Shown here in pieces: positions 37,755 through 46,753 of a DNA stretch of 64,000 nucleotides. Below the pieces are notes generated by a model. That model made no database searches. It was given only the letters and a program-made list of their open reading frames with translations, and was not told the origin of the DNA. Numbering within the stretch: position 1 is the first letter of the stretch; each line of letters opens with the position of its first letter. The translations under genes and the position numbers were made by a program. The stretch spans positions 1 through 64,000 of the forward strand of contig JAPSKH010000003.1 of NCBI GenBank assembly GCA_031177765.1, written 5' to 3'. This stretch comes from Microbacterium sp. (GTDB lineage: Bacteria > Actinomycetota > Actinomycetes > Actinomycetales > Microbacteriaceae).

Positions 37755-39842
37755 TTGCGCGCGCGCCTGCCTTCCACACCACCACGAATCCTCACCCGCC
37801 TGACCGCCTGGGTCGCCGGCGCAGCGGTGATCGCGGCATCCGCCGTCGCCGCCCCCGCCGCGGCAGCCACCCCCGACCAAGCCTGGACCGTTCTCGAGGA
37901 CCGCCTCGCGGTCCTGATCGCAGAGGCCGAGGCCGACGGCGTCCGCATGGGGGTGAGCGTGCAGGACCTGAGCGGAACCTACGGCGACGCGACAGCGAGC
38001 GTGGGCAACCAGGAACGCTACAAGGCGGCAAGCGTGATCAAGCTCCCACTCCTGGCTCTGCTGATGAGCTATGCCGACGCCGGAACCCTCAGTCTGGATG
38101 AGACCATCACGATTCCGGCGAACGACAGCAACATCGTCGGCGGCTCGGGCACCCTCCGTGACCGCGAGTTCCCCCTGGACATCACGGTGCGCGAACTCAT
38201 GGAGCTGATGGTGCAGGTGAGCGACAACACCGCCACGAACGTCCTCATCGATCGTGCCGGCGGCTTCGACGCGGTGAACGAGTACATCTCCTCACTCGGG
38301 TTCTCGCAGATGTGGCTGGGACGCAAGATGATCCATCCCGCTTCCCCTCCCCTTCAGGAGAACTGGCTGAACGCCGACGAGGTGACCGAGCTCGTCTCGA
38401 TGCTCTATGGGCACGAGATCCTCACCGCCGCCTCGAGCGAGCACATCCTCGAGCTCATGCGCGGGCAGCTGGTCGACACCAAGTTCGGCGCGGTCATCCC
38501 GCGCGAGGTGCTCGGCAACAAGACGGGGGAGCTCGCCGATGTGTCGCACGACAGCGGAGTGATCTTCCTGCCCGGTCGCGAGGTCGCTCTCACGGCGACG
38601 ACGGCGTTCGCGGCATCGCGTCCGCGCACCGAGGCCGACCTGTACGTGCAGCGCGCCGCCACGATCGTGTACGAGTTCCTGCAGGAGCCGCTCGACGAAC
38701 CGGAGGAGCCGGTCGTCATCCCCGCGCCGACGATCCCCGCCTCCGACGCGTGGCCCGGGCTGTCCAGTGCGATCGAGCCGATCATCATCGAGGCGCGCGC
38801 TGCGGGTGTCGAGCTGGGGGTCGCCATCTCGGACCTCTCCGGCTACTACGACGACCGGGCACTGTATGCGGGCAAGCTCGACCGGTTCACGACCGCGAGC
38901 ACGATCAAGATGTCGCTCGCGGCGACCGTCATGCACCAGGTGCAGTCCGGCGTGCTGAGTCTGGATCAGCTCGTCACGATCACCGAAGAGGAGCGCTACG
39001 GGGGCTCGGGCGTGCTGCAGGACCGGGCCTTTCCGCTCGAGGTCTCCGTGGGTGAGATGCTCGAGCTGATGATCACGGTCAGCGACAACACCGCGACGAA
39101 CAAGCTCGTGGACGTCGTGGGGGGCTTCGACCCGATCAACGCGCTCACCCAGTCCGCCGGCATCTCGATGGGCGACCTGCATTTCGGCCGCAAGATGTTC
39201 GGCCCCATCGTGCCGCCCGCCGGAGACATCTGGCTCACTCCGTACGGCGTGAATCAGCTGATGACGCTGTTCTACGAGATCGCGGGGGGCGCCAGCACCG
39301 ACGACGACTTCCTGACAGCGGAATCGGCGCAGCTGATCGTCGACCTGATGCTGCAGCAGCAGGTGAAGACGAAGCTCGGCGCCGTCATCCCGGCGGAGGT
39401 GCTGGCACACAAGACCGGCGAGAACGCCGACGTCAGTCACGACATCGGGATGATCCTGCTGCCGGGGCAGGAGGTGACCCTGTCGGTGTTCTCCACGCGC
39501 GGCCTGGGCTTCGCCGGCGACATCCAAGCGGTGGCGAATCCGTACCTTCAGAGGATCGGCGGCGTCGTGTACGAATACCTTCTCGCCACCGCCCCGCAGG
39601 TCGTCGAGCCGCCCGCCGGCGAGCCCGGAGCCGCCGATGGGCAGGGCCAGGGTCCCGGAGGGGATGCCACCGGCCCAGCGCCGGCGGTTTCGCCCCGCGA
39701 GGGTGCCAGCGATCTGGCGTCGACGGGGTCCGGGTGGACACCGGAGGGTCTGTTCGCCATGACGGGGCTGGCCGCGCTGTTCGTGGTCGCGGGCGCCGCA
39801 GCCGTGCTCATCGCGCGGCGCCGATCCCTCACCGCGGACTGA
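37755..39842 (+). CDS. Secreted, LAxTG-anchored protein with two tandem class-A beta-lactamase-fold domains
   Basis: Two copies of SxxK (SVIK, STIK), SDN (VSDNTATN x2), KTG (NKTG, HKTG); signal peptide; C-terminal LASTG + TM + RRR; TTG start. Confidence 0.93.
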   Translation: MRARLPSTPPRILTRLTAWVAGAAVIAASAVAAPAAAATPDQAWTVLEDRLAVLIAEAEADGVRMGVSVQDLSGTYGDATASVGNQERYKAASVIKLPLLALLMSYADAGTLSLDETITIPANDSNIVGGSGTLRDREFPLDITVRELMELMVQVSDNTATNVLIDRAGGFDAVNEYISSLGFSQMWLGRKMIHPASPPLQENWLNADEVTELVSMLYGHEILTAASSEHILELMRGQLVDTKFGAVIPREVLGNKTGELADVSHDSGVIFLPGREVALTATTAFAASRPRTEADLYVQRAATIVYEFLQEPLDEPEEPVVIPAPTIPASDAWPGLSSAIEPIIIEARAAGVELGVAISDLSGYYDDRALYAGKLDRFTTASTIKMSLAATVMHQVQSGVLSLDQLVTITEEERYGGSGVLQDRAFPLEVSVGEMLELMITVSDNTATNKLVDVVGGFDPINALTQSAGISMGDLHFGRKMFGPIVPPAGDIWLTPYGVNQLMTLFYEIAGGASTDDDFLTAESAQLIVDLMLQQQVKTKLGAVIPAEVLAHKTGENADVSHDIGMILLPGQEVTLSVFSTRGLGFAGDIQAVANPYLQRIGGVVYEYLLATAPQVVEPPAGEPGAADGQGQGPGGDATGPAPAVSPREGASDLASTGSGWTPEGLFAMTGLAALFVVAGAAAVLIARRRSLTAD

Positions 39843-39852
39843 GCGAGACGAC

Positions 39853-39883
39853 GGATGCCGCGGCCCGACGGGCCGCGGCATCC
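39853..39883. terminator. Bidirectional terminator hairpin
   Basis: GGATGCCGCGGCCC gac GGGCCGCGGCATCC, 14-bp perfect stem between convergent genes. Confidence 0.85.
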
Positions 39884-39902
39884 GCTGTACGAGCGCTGAT
39901 CG

Positions 39903-40463
39903 CTACGCGGTCCGGGTGGCGTCCTCGCGCTTGGGCAGCACCCACCCCGCACGCGGGAAGTGGCAGGTATAGCCGTTGGGATACTTGATCAGGTAGTCCT
40001 GGTGCTCGGGCTCGGCCTCCCAGAACGGCCCGGCGGGCTCGATCGTCGTGACGGCCTTGCCCGGCCAGAGCCCCGACGCGTCGACGTCGGCGATGGTCTC
40101 GCGCGCGATGTGCTCCTGCTCGGGCGTGAGCGGGAAGATCGCGGAGCGGTAGCTCGTGCCGATGTCGTTGCCCTGGCGGTTCAGCGTCGACGGGTCGTGG
40201 ATCTGGAAGAAGAACGCCAGGATGTCGCGGTACGACGTCTGCGACGGGTCGAACACGATCTCCACAGCCTCGGCGTGACCGGGGTGGTTGCGGTAGGTCG
40301 CGTGGTCGTTGTGTCCTCCGGTGTAGCCGACGCGTGTGCTGAGCACTCCCGGCTGGCGGCGGATCAGATCCTCCATGCCCCAGAAGCAGCCCCCGGCGAG
40401 GACGGCCGTCTCGGTGCCGGGTGTGCGGGTGATCTCTCCGGTGTCGGTGGGTCCGCTGGTCAT
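39903..40463 (-). CDS. msrA: Peptide-methionine (S)-S-oxide reductase
   Basis: [53 protein letters not shown]. Confidence 0.98.
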   Translation of the reverse strand: MTSGPTDTGEITRTPGTETAVLAGGCFWGMEDLIRRQPGVLSTRVGYTGGHNDHATYRNHPGHAEAVEIVFDPSQTSYRDILAFFFQIHDPSTLNRQGNDIGTSYRSAIFPLTPEQEHIARETIADVDASGLWPGKAVTTIEPAGPFWEAEPEHQDYLIKYPNGYTCHFPRAGWVLPKREDATRTA

Positions 40464-40644
40464 GATGCGTCCTTCTGATTGTCGGTGTCGAAGAGGGTCG
40501 GGGAAGCGCCGTATCGCGCGGCGTCGAGGTCCGAAGCGGCGACGAAGCGCAGTGCGGCCGAGTTCATGCAGTATCTCAGGCCGCCGGCGGTCCGTGGGCC
40601 GTGCGGCTGAGCGCCTCGGGGGTCCTGCGGTACTGGTCGGTCAC
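40460..40644 (-). pseudogene. Internally deleted, frameshifted msrB
   Basis: GTG frame gives [22 protein letters not shown]-stop; the other frame gives [46 protein letters not shown]-stop (MsrB C-terminus incl. RYCMNS), whose stop overlaps the msrA ATG. Confidence 0.85.
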
Positions 40645-40743
40645 GATTCCTCCTGGAGCGACGCGGCTGGCTGCGGCGTCATCGGAGGACAACGGATGCC
40701 GGCGCACGTTTGGTCCCGCGAACCTGGGAGCGAGCTTCGAGTT

Positions 40744-41412
40744 CTACGCCGCCAGACTCTCCGGAGCAGGGGCGCCGGACCCGTCGGCCGGTGTCGACGG
40801 CGCGAAGGAGCGCAGGCCACGGGCGATCAGGTATATGGCGAACCAGATCTCGAACGCGAAGATCGGAGCGGCGCACAGGCCGGCGATGGTGCCGTTGAGG
40901 GGGATGAGGCCGAGCAGCTGCGCGGTGTTGCTGAGAAGCACGAGCACGCCACCGGCGAGGCCGAGCAGCGCGAGCGCTCGCGGCACCACGCGGGCATCGA
41001 GCAGCAGCCAGCCCAGCACGATCGTGTTGACGCTGATCACGAGGCCCTGCCCGACCAGGAATGCCGCGGTGTGCAGCTGGACCAGCGTGTCTCCGAGGAC
41101 CGACCCCAGCGTGTCCGTCCACACCAACGCGAGCATCGGCAGGGTCCCCGCACAGATGACGGCCGCCTCCACCGCGCGCAGTGCCGCGAAGGTTCCCGCC
41201 CGCACCAACCCGTGCGACCGAAGAAGTGCCAGGAGCAGGATCCCGGTGCCGAGGCATCCGAGCGCGAGCGCGAACTCGAGTGCGACGCCGACGCGGATGC
41301 CGAAGGCGTTCGACCCGTCGCCGTAGGCCACGACGGCGAGCACCGAGGTCGCGTGCGTCGTGAGGTAGAGGATCCCTGCGGCGCGGGCGTAGAGGCGGGG
41401 GTGTGGGGTCAT
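40744..41412 (-). CDS. DUF4386 membrane protein
   Basis: LYARAAGILYLTTHATSVLAVVAYG...LGCLGTGILLLALLRSHGLV; multiple TMs. Confidence 0.8.
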   Translation of the reverse strand: MTPHPRLYARAAGILYLTTHATSVLAVVAYGDGSNAFGIRVGVALEFALALGCLGTGILLLALLRSHGLVRAGTFAALRAVEAAVICAGTLPMLALVWTDTLGSVLGDTLVQLHTAAFLVGQGLVISVNTIVLGWLLLDARVVPRALALLGLAGGVLVLLSNTAQLLGLIPLNGTIAGLCAAPIFAFEIWFAIYLIARGLRSFAPSTPADGSGAPAPESLAA

Positions 41413-41449
41413 GGCGGTCTCGCGATCTCGAGGTCGGTCAGTACGACAG

Positions 41450-41498
41450 GTGTACGGCGTATACCTGCCCCGCATCAGCTTAGGTATACGCTGTATAC
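41450..41498. promoter_or_regulatory. Paired TetR operators in the divergent promoter
   Basis: GTGTACGGCGTATAC (41450-41464) and GTATACGCTGTATAC (41484-41498), directly abutting the GTG start of the regulator. Confidence 0.8.
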
Positions 41499-42182
41499 GT
41501 GTCAAGCTCGAGGACGGCGCGGCAGGCGCTGGATCGCCAGAAGGTGATCGATGCGGCGATCGCTCTGGCTGATGGCGTCGGGTTGGAAGCGACGAGCATG
41601 AGGCGACTCGCTGAGGAGCTGGGGGTCACCCCGATGGCGCTCTACAAGCACGTGGGCAGTCGCGAGGACCTGATCGACGGCATGGTCGATCAGATCGTTC
41701 GACGCATCTCGGCCGTCGGGACGGGCGGCCCGTGGAAAGCCGTGCTGCGCGAGCGCATCATGGCGGCCCGCTCGGTCGTGACGCAGCATCCGTGGGCGCA
41801 ATCGGCGATCGAGTCGCGCACCGCCGCGAGTCCGACGGTCATCGGGTACATGGACGGCCTGATGGCCGTGATGTTCGAGGGCGGATTCAGCGCCGACCTC
41901 GTGCATCATGCGATGCATGCGCTGAGCACACGGATGTGGGGGTTCACGCGCGACGTGATGCCGACGCCCAGCGTCCCCGAGGACCCCGTGGAGCGCGAGC
42001 GGGCGATGGCGGCATTCGCGCAGCGGTACCCATCGATCGTCCGCATGGCCACGACGGCTCCGCACGCCGGAGTCGGCTGTGACGACGATGCCGAGTTCGC
42101 GTTCGCGCTCGACATCCTTCTCGATGGGCTCGACAGACTGCACGCCGCGGGCTGGTCGTCGGCCACGCGAACGGGTCGCTGA
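41499..42182 (+). CDS. TetR/AcrR family regulator
   Basis: RQKVIDAAIALADGVGLEATSMRRLAEELGVTPMALYKHVGSREDLIDGMVDQI. Confidence 0.96.
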   Translation: MSSSRTARQALDRQKVIDAAIALADGVGLEATSMRRLAEELGVTPMALYKHVGSREDLIDGMVDQIVRRISAVGTGGPWKAVLRERIMAARSVVTQHPWAQSAIESRTAASPTVIGYMDGLMAVMFEGGFSADLVHHAMHALSTRMWGFTRDVMPTPSVPEDPVERERAMAAFAQRYPSIVRMATTAPHAGVGCDDDAEFAFALDILLDGLDRLHAAGWSSATRTGR

Positions 42183-42216
42183 GCACAGCGGAGTCTCGGC
42201 GGAAGGCGGAGGCGGC

Positions 42217-43155
42217 TCAGCTGTCGGTCGGATCGGGGCGATGGATCTCGATCGCCCAGCGGACCGCCGATCCGAGCGACGCCACGATGGCGGCGACGAG
42301 GACGAGCCGCGGCGCCACGGCGGGCGAGAAGAGTGCGGCTGCGAACACCTGAAGCGCGTACTCCGTCATGGCTGCCGGGTCCTCGGCGAGCACGCGGCTC
42401 CCGCCGGCTGCGGCGATGGCCGTCACTGCGGCCGGCACGATCCACAGCAGAGCGAGACTGGCAAGCGCGCCGCCGATGCGGCCGGCGGTCTCGATCCCCG
42501 CCCACGCGATGGCGATACCCGTCAGCAGCGAGGTCACCAGGGGAAGGAAGCTGAGGACGGGAAGCGACCACCCGTAGCCGTACAGCGCGGACGGGAGGAA
42601 GAGAGCGCTCAACCACGAGGGCGCCGCGATCGCAGCGAGCGTCAGGCCGATGACGGCCCCGGCGCGCGGCGACAATGCGATGAGCGCTCCCGCGAACCCG
42701 CCGATGAGCAGCGACAGCAGACTCGCGCCCACAAGCCCGGTCACGTAGCCGGCCGCCTCCGCATCTGCCGGCAGTCCCGCATTCGTCACGAGCGCCGCCT
42801 GCGCGATCGCGATCGCCTGCACCAGCGGGGCGGTGCCCAGCATCACGGCGAGTCCCCTGCGGCTGAGCCTGGTGCGCAGACCGCGAGCCACGACGCCCGT
42901 GACGGCCGTCCCGACGATGAGCAGCGCGAAGATCTGCGTCAGTGCATACCGGCTGAACGGCAGCAGCGCGATGGGCATGTCGCCGGCGGGGACAGGGCGC
43001 GTCCACAGCTCCTGCTCCGGCAGTCGAGCCCCGGTCACGAGCCACGGCAGCAGGCCGACGAGTGCGGCTGCGAGGGAGAGGAGGGCCGCAGCCCAGAGAG
43101 GGACTTCCCGCCGGGGAGCGTCGGCAGGTGCGGATCCGATGCGCCTTTCGGTCAT
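42217..43155 (-). CDS. Multi-pass membrane protein, unknown function
   Basis: Eight or so hydrophobic segments, Pro/Ala rich. Confidence 0.75.
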   Translation of the reverse strand: MTERRIGSAPADAPRREVPLWAAALLSLAAALVGLLPWLVTGARLPEQELWTRPVPAGDMPIALLPFSRYALTQIFALLIVGTAVTGVVARGLRTRLSRRGLAVMLGTAPLVQAIAIAQAALVTNAGLPADAEAAGYVTGLVGASLLSLLIGGFAGALIALSPRAGAVIGLTLAAIAAPSWLSALFLPSALYGYGWSLPVLSFLPLVTSLLTGIAIAWAGIETAGRIGGALASLALLWIVPAAVTAIAAAGGSRVLAEDPAAMTEYALQVFAAALFSPAVAPRLVLVAAIVASLGSAVRWAIEIHRPDPTDS

Positions 43156-43332
43156 CATCGCGGACTCCGTCCTGCCCTCCACGCGCGGGGCCTGGTGGGC
43201 GTCAGCCTATCCCGCGGGGACGCTCGGCCGGCCGTTCGGCGGAGGTTCGCCGAGCCGTCACCCTCGCGCGTGAAGCCGCGATGTCGCCGCCATCCCGGAT
43301 GATCGAGGGGTGCGAGACAGCGGAGCAGGGCG

Positions 43333-44088
43333 ATGACCACGACGAGGGGCAGGGGGAGACCACGACGGCGTGCACGTCGCTCGTGGCTGACGCGATCGGT
43401 CGTCGTCCTCGTCATGGCGCTGGTGGCCGCGGTCGGCATCCCTGTCTGGACCGCTCTTTCTCCCAGGCCCTCCGCGGCGGAGCCGGGCGCGACACCCGAG
43501 GTGTCGATCGACGCGACACCGGCCTATCCGTCGTCGCCCGCGGCGCTCGAGGCCCTCGCCGAGCTCGAGACGGTTCCGGGTCAGTCGATCGCGCGGTACT
43601 ACCGTGAGTCGTTCGGGCAGGCCTGGTACGACCTCGACCGGAACGGCTGCGACACCCGCAACGACATCCTGCGGCGCGACCTGGAGCAGGTGGTGCTCAA
43701 GGCCGACACGAACGGGTGCAAGGTTCTCGAAGGCGTGCTGCAGGACCCGTACACCGGCGAGACCCTGTCCTTCGTGTCGGGGGCCGACACCTCGGTGCTC
43801 GTGCAGATCGACCACCTGGTTCCGCTGTCGTGGGCCTGGCGGCACGGCGCCGAGTTCTGGACCGACGACCAGCGCGTCGCGTTCGCGAACGATCCCCGGA
43901 ATCTCCGGGCGACGTCGGGTTCGGTCAATCAGTCCAAGAGCGACTCGGGCCCTGCCGAGTGGATGCCGCCGTCGGCGGCCGCGCACTGCATCTACGCGAT
44001 GGACTACGTCGCCGTGCTGTCCGGATGGCATCTCGGCATCAACCGGGCCGATCGCGCGGCCCTCGAGCGCACCCTCCACGCCTGCTGA
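43333..44088 (+). CDS. Secreted HNH endonuclease (DUF1524/GmrSD C-terminal-like)
   Basis: QIDHLVPLSWAWRHGAEFWTDDQRVAFANDPRNLRATSGSVNQSKSDSGPAEWMPP HNH core; N-terminal signal/anchor. Confidence 0.93.
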   Translation: MTTTRGRGRPRRRARRSWLTRSVVVLVMALVAAVGIPVWTALSPRPSAAEPGATPEVSIDATPAYPSSPAALEALAELETVPGQSIARYYRESFGQAWYDLDRNGCDTRNDILRRDLEQVVLKADTNGCKVLEGVLQDPYTGETLSFVSGADTSVLVQIDHLVPLSWAWRHGAEFWTDDQRVAFANDPRNLRATSGSVNQSKSDSGPAEWMPPSAAAHCIYAMDYVAVLSGWHLGINRADRAALERTLHAC

Positions 44089-44132
44089 CCTGTCGGCCTG
44101 CGGCCTTCGCATCCCCGGTCTACCCTCGAAGG

Positions 44133-44543
44133 GTGACCACGAGAGGACCCAGGGCGGCCGTCGACGCGGCGCGGACGCCGGTGACGAAGCCGGTCGTCCT
44201 GTCGTTCCTCCTCGACGCGCTGCTCGTGGTCATCTTCGCGGCGGTCGGGCGCGCGAGTCACAGCGAGAACGTCCTCGCCGGACTGTGGAACACCTCCTGG
44301 ACGTTCCTCCTCGCCCTCGTCGCCGGCTGGGGCGTCGCCCGCGCATGGCGGGGCCCGGCCGCCCCGATCCGCGCCGGGCTCCCGGTCTGGGGTACGACCG
44401 TGGCGGGCGGGATGCTGCTGCGCGGGGTGAGCGGCCAGGGAGTGCAGATGGCCTTCGTCATCGTCGCGGCCATCGTGCTGCTGCTGATGCTCGTCGGCTG
44501 GCGGGTCATCGCAGCGCTCATCGGCCGGCGCGCTCGGCGCTGA
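44133..44543 (+). CDS. DUF3054 membrane protein
   Basis: LSFLLDALLVVIFAAVGRASHSENVLAGLWNTSWTFLLALVAGWGVARAWRGP. Confidence 0.92.
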   Translation: MTTRGPRAAVDAARTPVTKPVVLSFLLDALLVVIFAAVGRASHSENVLAGLWNTSWTFLLALVAGWGVARAWRGPAAPIRAGLPVWGTTVAGGMLLRGVSGQGVQMAFVIVAAIVLLLMLVGWRVIAALIGRRARR

Positions 44544-44555
44544 CGGGCCGCGCAG

Positions 44556-45140
44556 TCACGCCGAGCCGCTCCACGGCGCCGGCACGATGACCCAGACGAC
44601 CGTCGCCGGCCTGCCTCCCTCGACGTGCCACGTGTGCGGCTCCCGGCCGGGGAAGGTCAGCGCGTCGCCGGCGCCGAGCGTCACGGAGCGGTCGGCGAAG
44701 CGCACGGTGACGGCTCCGTCGATCACGTGCAGCACTTCGACGTCGCAGTTGATCGTGTACAGGTCCGACCCGCCGTGGGCGTCCGGCTCGAGCTCGGAAC
44801 GCAGCAGCTGCACCCGGTGCTCGCCGCGCGGCGACATCAGGCGCTCCTCGGCCTGCACCCCGCCGAGGTTGATCCGCGGCGCGTCCGCATACGACACGCG
44901 CTGGATCTCCGGCTCGGCGAAGAGCGCTCCGACCGGAAGGGACAGCACCTGACACAGCTGCACGAGCGTGGCGACGCTCGGGGAGGTCTCGTCCCGTTCG
45001 ACGCGGCTGAGGAACCCTTTCGACAGTCCCGTCGTGTCGGCGAGCTGGCCGAGCGACATCCCCTGGCCTGTCCGCGCCGCCCGCAGCTTCGCTCCGATCG
45101 GGGTCGCGGTCGTGTCGGCGTCGGGATGAATGGCGCGCAT
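44556..45140 (-). CDS. XRE-cupin regulator (PuuR-like)
   Basis: [51 protein letters not shown] plus cupin [34 protein letters not shown]. Confidence 0.95.
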   Translation of the reverse strand: MRAIHPDADTTATPIGAKLRAARTGQGMSLGQLADTTGLSKGFLSRVERDETSPSVATLVQLCQVLSLPVGALFAEPEIQRVSYADAPRINLGGVQAEERLMSPRGEHRVQLLRSELEPDAHGGSDLYTINCDVEVLHVIDGAVTVRFADRSVTLGAGDALTFPGREPHTWHVEGGRPATVVWVIVPAPWSGSA

Positions 45141-45233
45141 CGCAGCCTCTCGTTTCGGACGCACTTGACGCCGTGGCGCCGCGGGCGTAGCTTTACCGCA
45201 GAGTTGCTTACAGAGTATCGAAAGTTGTCATAT

Positions 45234-46235
45234 ATGCAACCCATTCCTCCCGCCGACTCCAACGACGGCGCCCGCGGCACCGGCGCCGCCTCCGTCGGCG
45301 GAGCGCCGGTCGGACCGGTCGACGCCAGCGTCGTCCCGCGCTTCGCCGGCATCGCGACGTTCGCGCGCCTGCCGCGCCTCGACGAGGTGGGAAGAGCGGA
45401 TGTCGCCGTGGCCGGCGTGCCCTTCGACAGCGGTGTCAGCTACCGGCCGGGTGCCCGGTTCGGCCCGGCGCACGTGCGCGAGGCATCCCGTCTGCTGCGC
45501 CCGTACAACCCGGCGCAGGACGTCTTCCCGTTCGGCTCCCAGCAGGTCGCCGACGCGGGCGACATCATCGGCAACCCCTTCGACATCGCCGCCGCAGTCG
45601 ACGAGATCGAGGCCGGCGCCCGCGAGCTCCGCACCCGCGCCGACCGTCTCGTCGTCATCGGCGGCGACCACACCATCGCGCTGCCGCTGCTGCGTGCGGT
45701 GCACGCGGAGCATGGACCGGTCGCCGTCCTGCACTTCGACGCCCACCTGGACACGTGGGACACCTACTTCGGTGCTCCCACCACGCACGGCACGCCGTTC
45801 CGCCGTGCGTCGGAGGAGGGGCTCATCGACCTGACAGCGAGCATGCACGTCGGCATCCGCGGGCCGCTCTACGCCAAGAGCGACCTCGAAGACGACGAGC
45901 GCCTCGGGTTCGCGATCGTCTCGAGCGAGTTCGTCGAAGAGCACGGCGTGCCGGCGGCCATCGACCGCATCCGCGCGCGCATCGGCGACAAGCCGCTGTA
46001 CATCTCGATCGACATCGACGTGCTCGATCCGTCGCACGCGCCCGGCACAGGCACCCCCGAGGCGGGCGGCCTCACCAGCCGGGAGCTGCTCCGGATGCTG
46101 CGCGCCCTGGCGGACCTCCGCATCGTCGGCGCCGACGTGGTCGAGGTCGCGCCCGCCTACGACCACGCGCAGGTCACGGCCGTGGCCGCGAGCCATGTCG
46201 TGTACGAGCTGCTCAGCGCGATGGCGCCGCGCTGA
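45234..46235 (+). CDS. speB: Agmatinase / ureohydrolase family
   Basis: [53 protein letters not shown] Mn-binding motifs; substrate not proven. Confidence 0.9.
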   Translation: MQPIPPADSNDGARGTGAASVGGAPVGPVDASVVPRFAGIATFARLPRLDEVGRADVAVAGVPFDSGVSYRPGARFGPAHVREASRLLRPYNPAQDVFPFGSQQVADAGDIIGNPFDIAAAVDEIEAGARELRTRADRLVVIGGDHTIALPLLRAVHAEHGPVAVLHFDAHLDTWDTYFGAPTTHGTPFRRASEEGLIDLTASMHVGIRGPLYAKSDLEDDERLGFAIVSSEFVEEHGVPAAIDRIRARIGDKPLYISIDIDVLDPSHAPGTGTPEAGGLTSRELLRMLRALADLRIVGADVVEVAPAYDHAQVTAVAASHVVYELLSAMAPR

Positions 46236-46267
46236 TGGCATCCGGCCCGTCTTCGAAGGAGAAGCGC

Positions 46268-46657
46268 ATGACCACCCCTGATCCGGCGGCCGTCGAAGCG
46301 GCGGCGGCGGCCATCGTCGACGCGTTCGGCGCCAACGACGGCGACCGATACTTCGACGGGTTCGCTCCCGAGGCGACGTTCGTGTTCCACACCGAGCCGC
46401 GACGCCTCGAGAACCGGGCCGAGTACGAGCGCCTGTGGGACGAGTGGGTCGAGAGCGGATGGCGCGTGACGTCGTGCAGCTCCAGCGACCGGCGCGTGCA
46501 GGTGTTCGACGGCGGGGCGGTGTTCTCGCACACCGTCGACACGTCGGTCGAGACCGCGGACGGCCCGGAGTCGTACCGCGAGCGCGAGACCATCGTCTTC
46601 ACCGCTGACGGCGACCGCCTCCTCGCCGTCCACGAGCACCTCTCCCCGTTCGCCTGA
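46268..46657 (+). CDS. NTF2-like / SnoaL-DUF4440 protein
   Basis: AAAAAIVDAFGANDGDRYFDGFAPEATFVFHTEPRRLENRAEYERLW. Confidence 0.85.
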   Translation: MTTPDPAAVEAAAAAIVDAFGANDGDRYFDGFAPEATFVFHTEPRRLENRAEYERLWDEWVESGWRVTSCSSSDRRVQVFDGGAVFSHTVDTSVETADGPESYRERETIVFTADGDRLLAVHEHLSPFA

Positions 46658-46753
46658 CCGGTCGATGAACGCCATGCGATGCCCGCGCTGAGCGCCCGCC
46701 TCCGTTCCGGCACCTACACCCGAACCCGAAACCGAACCCGAAGGAGCACGACG

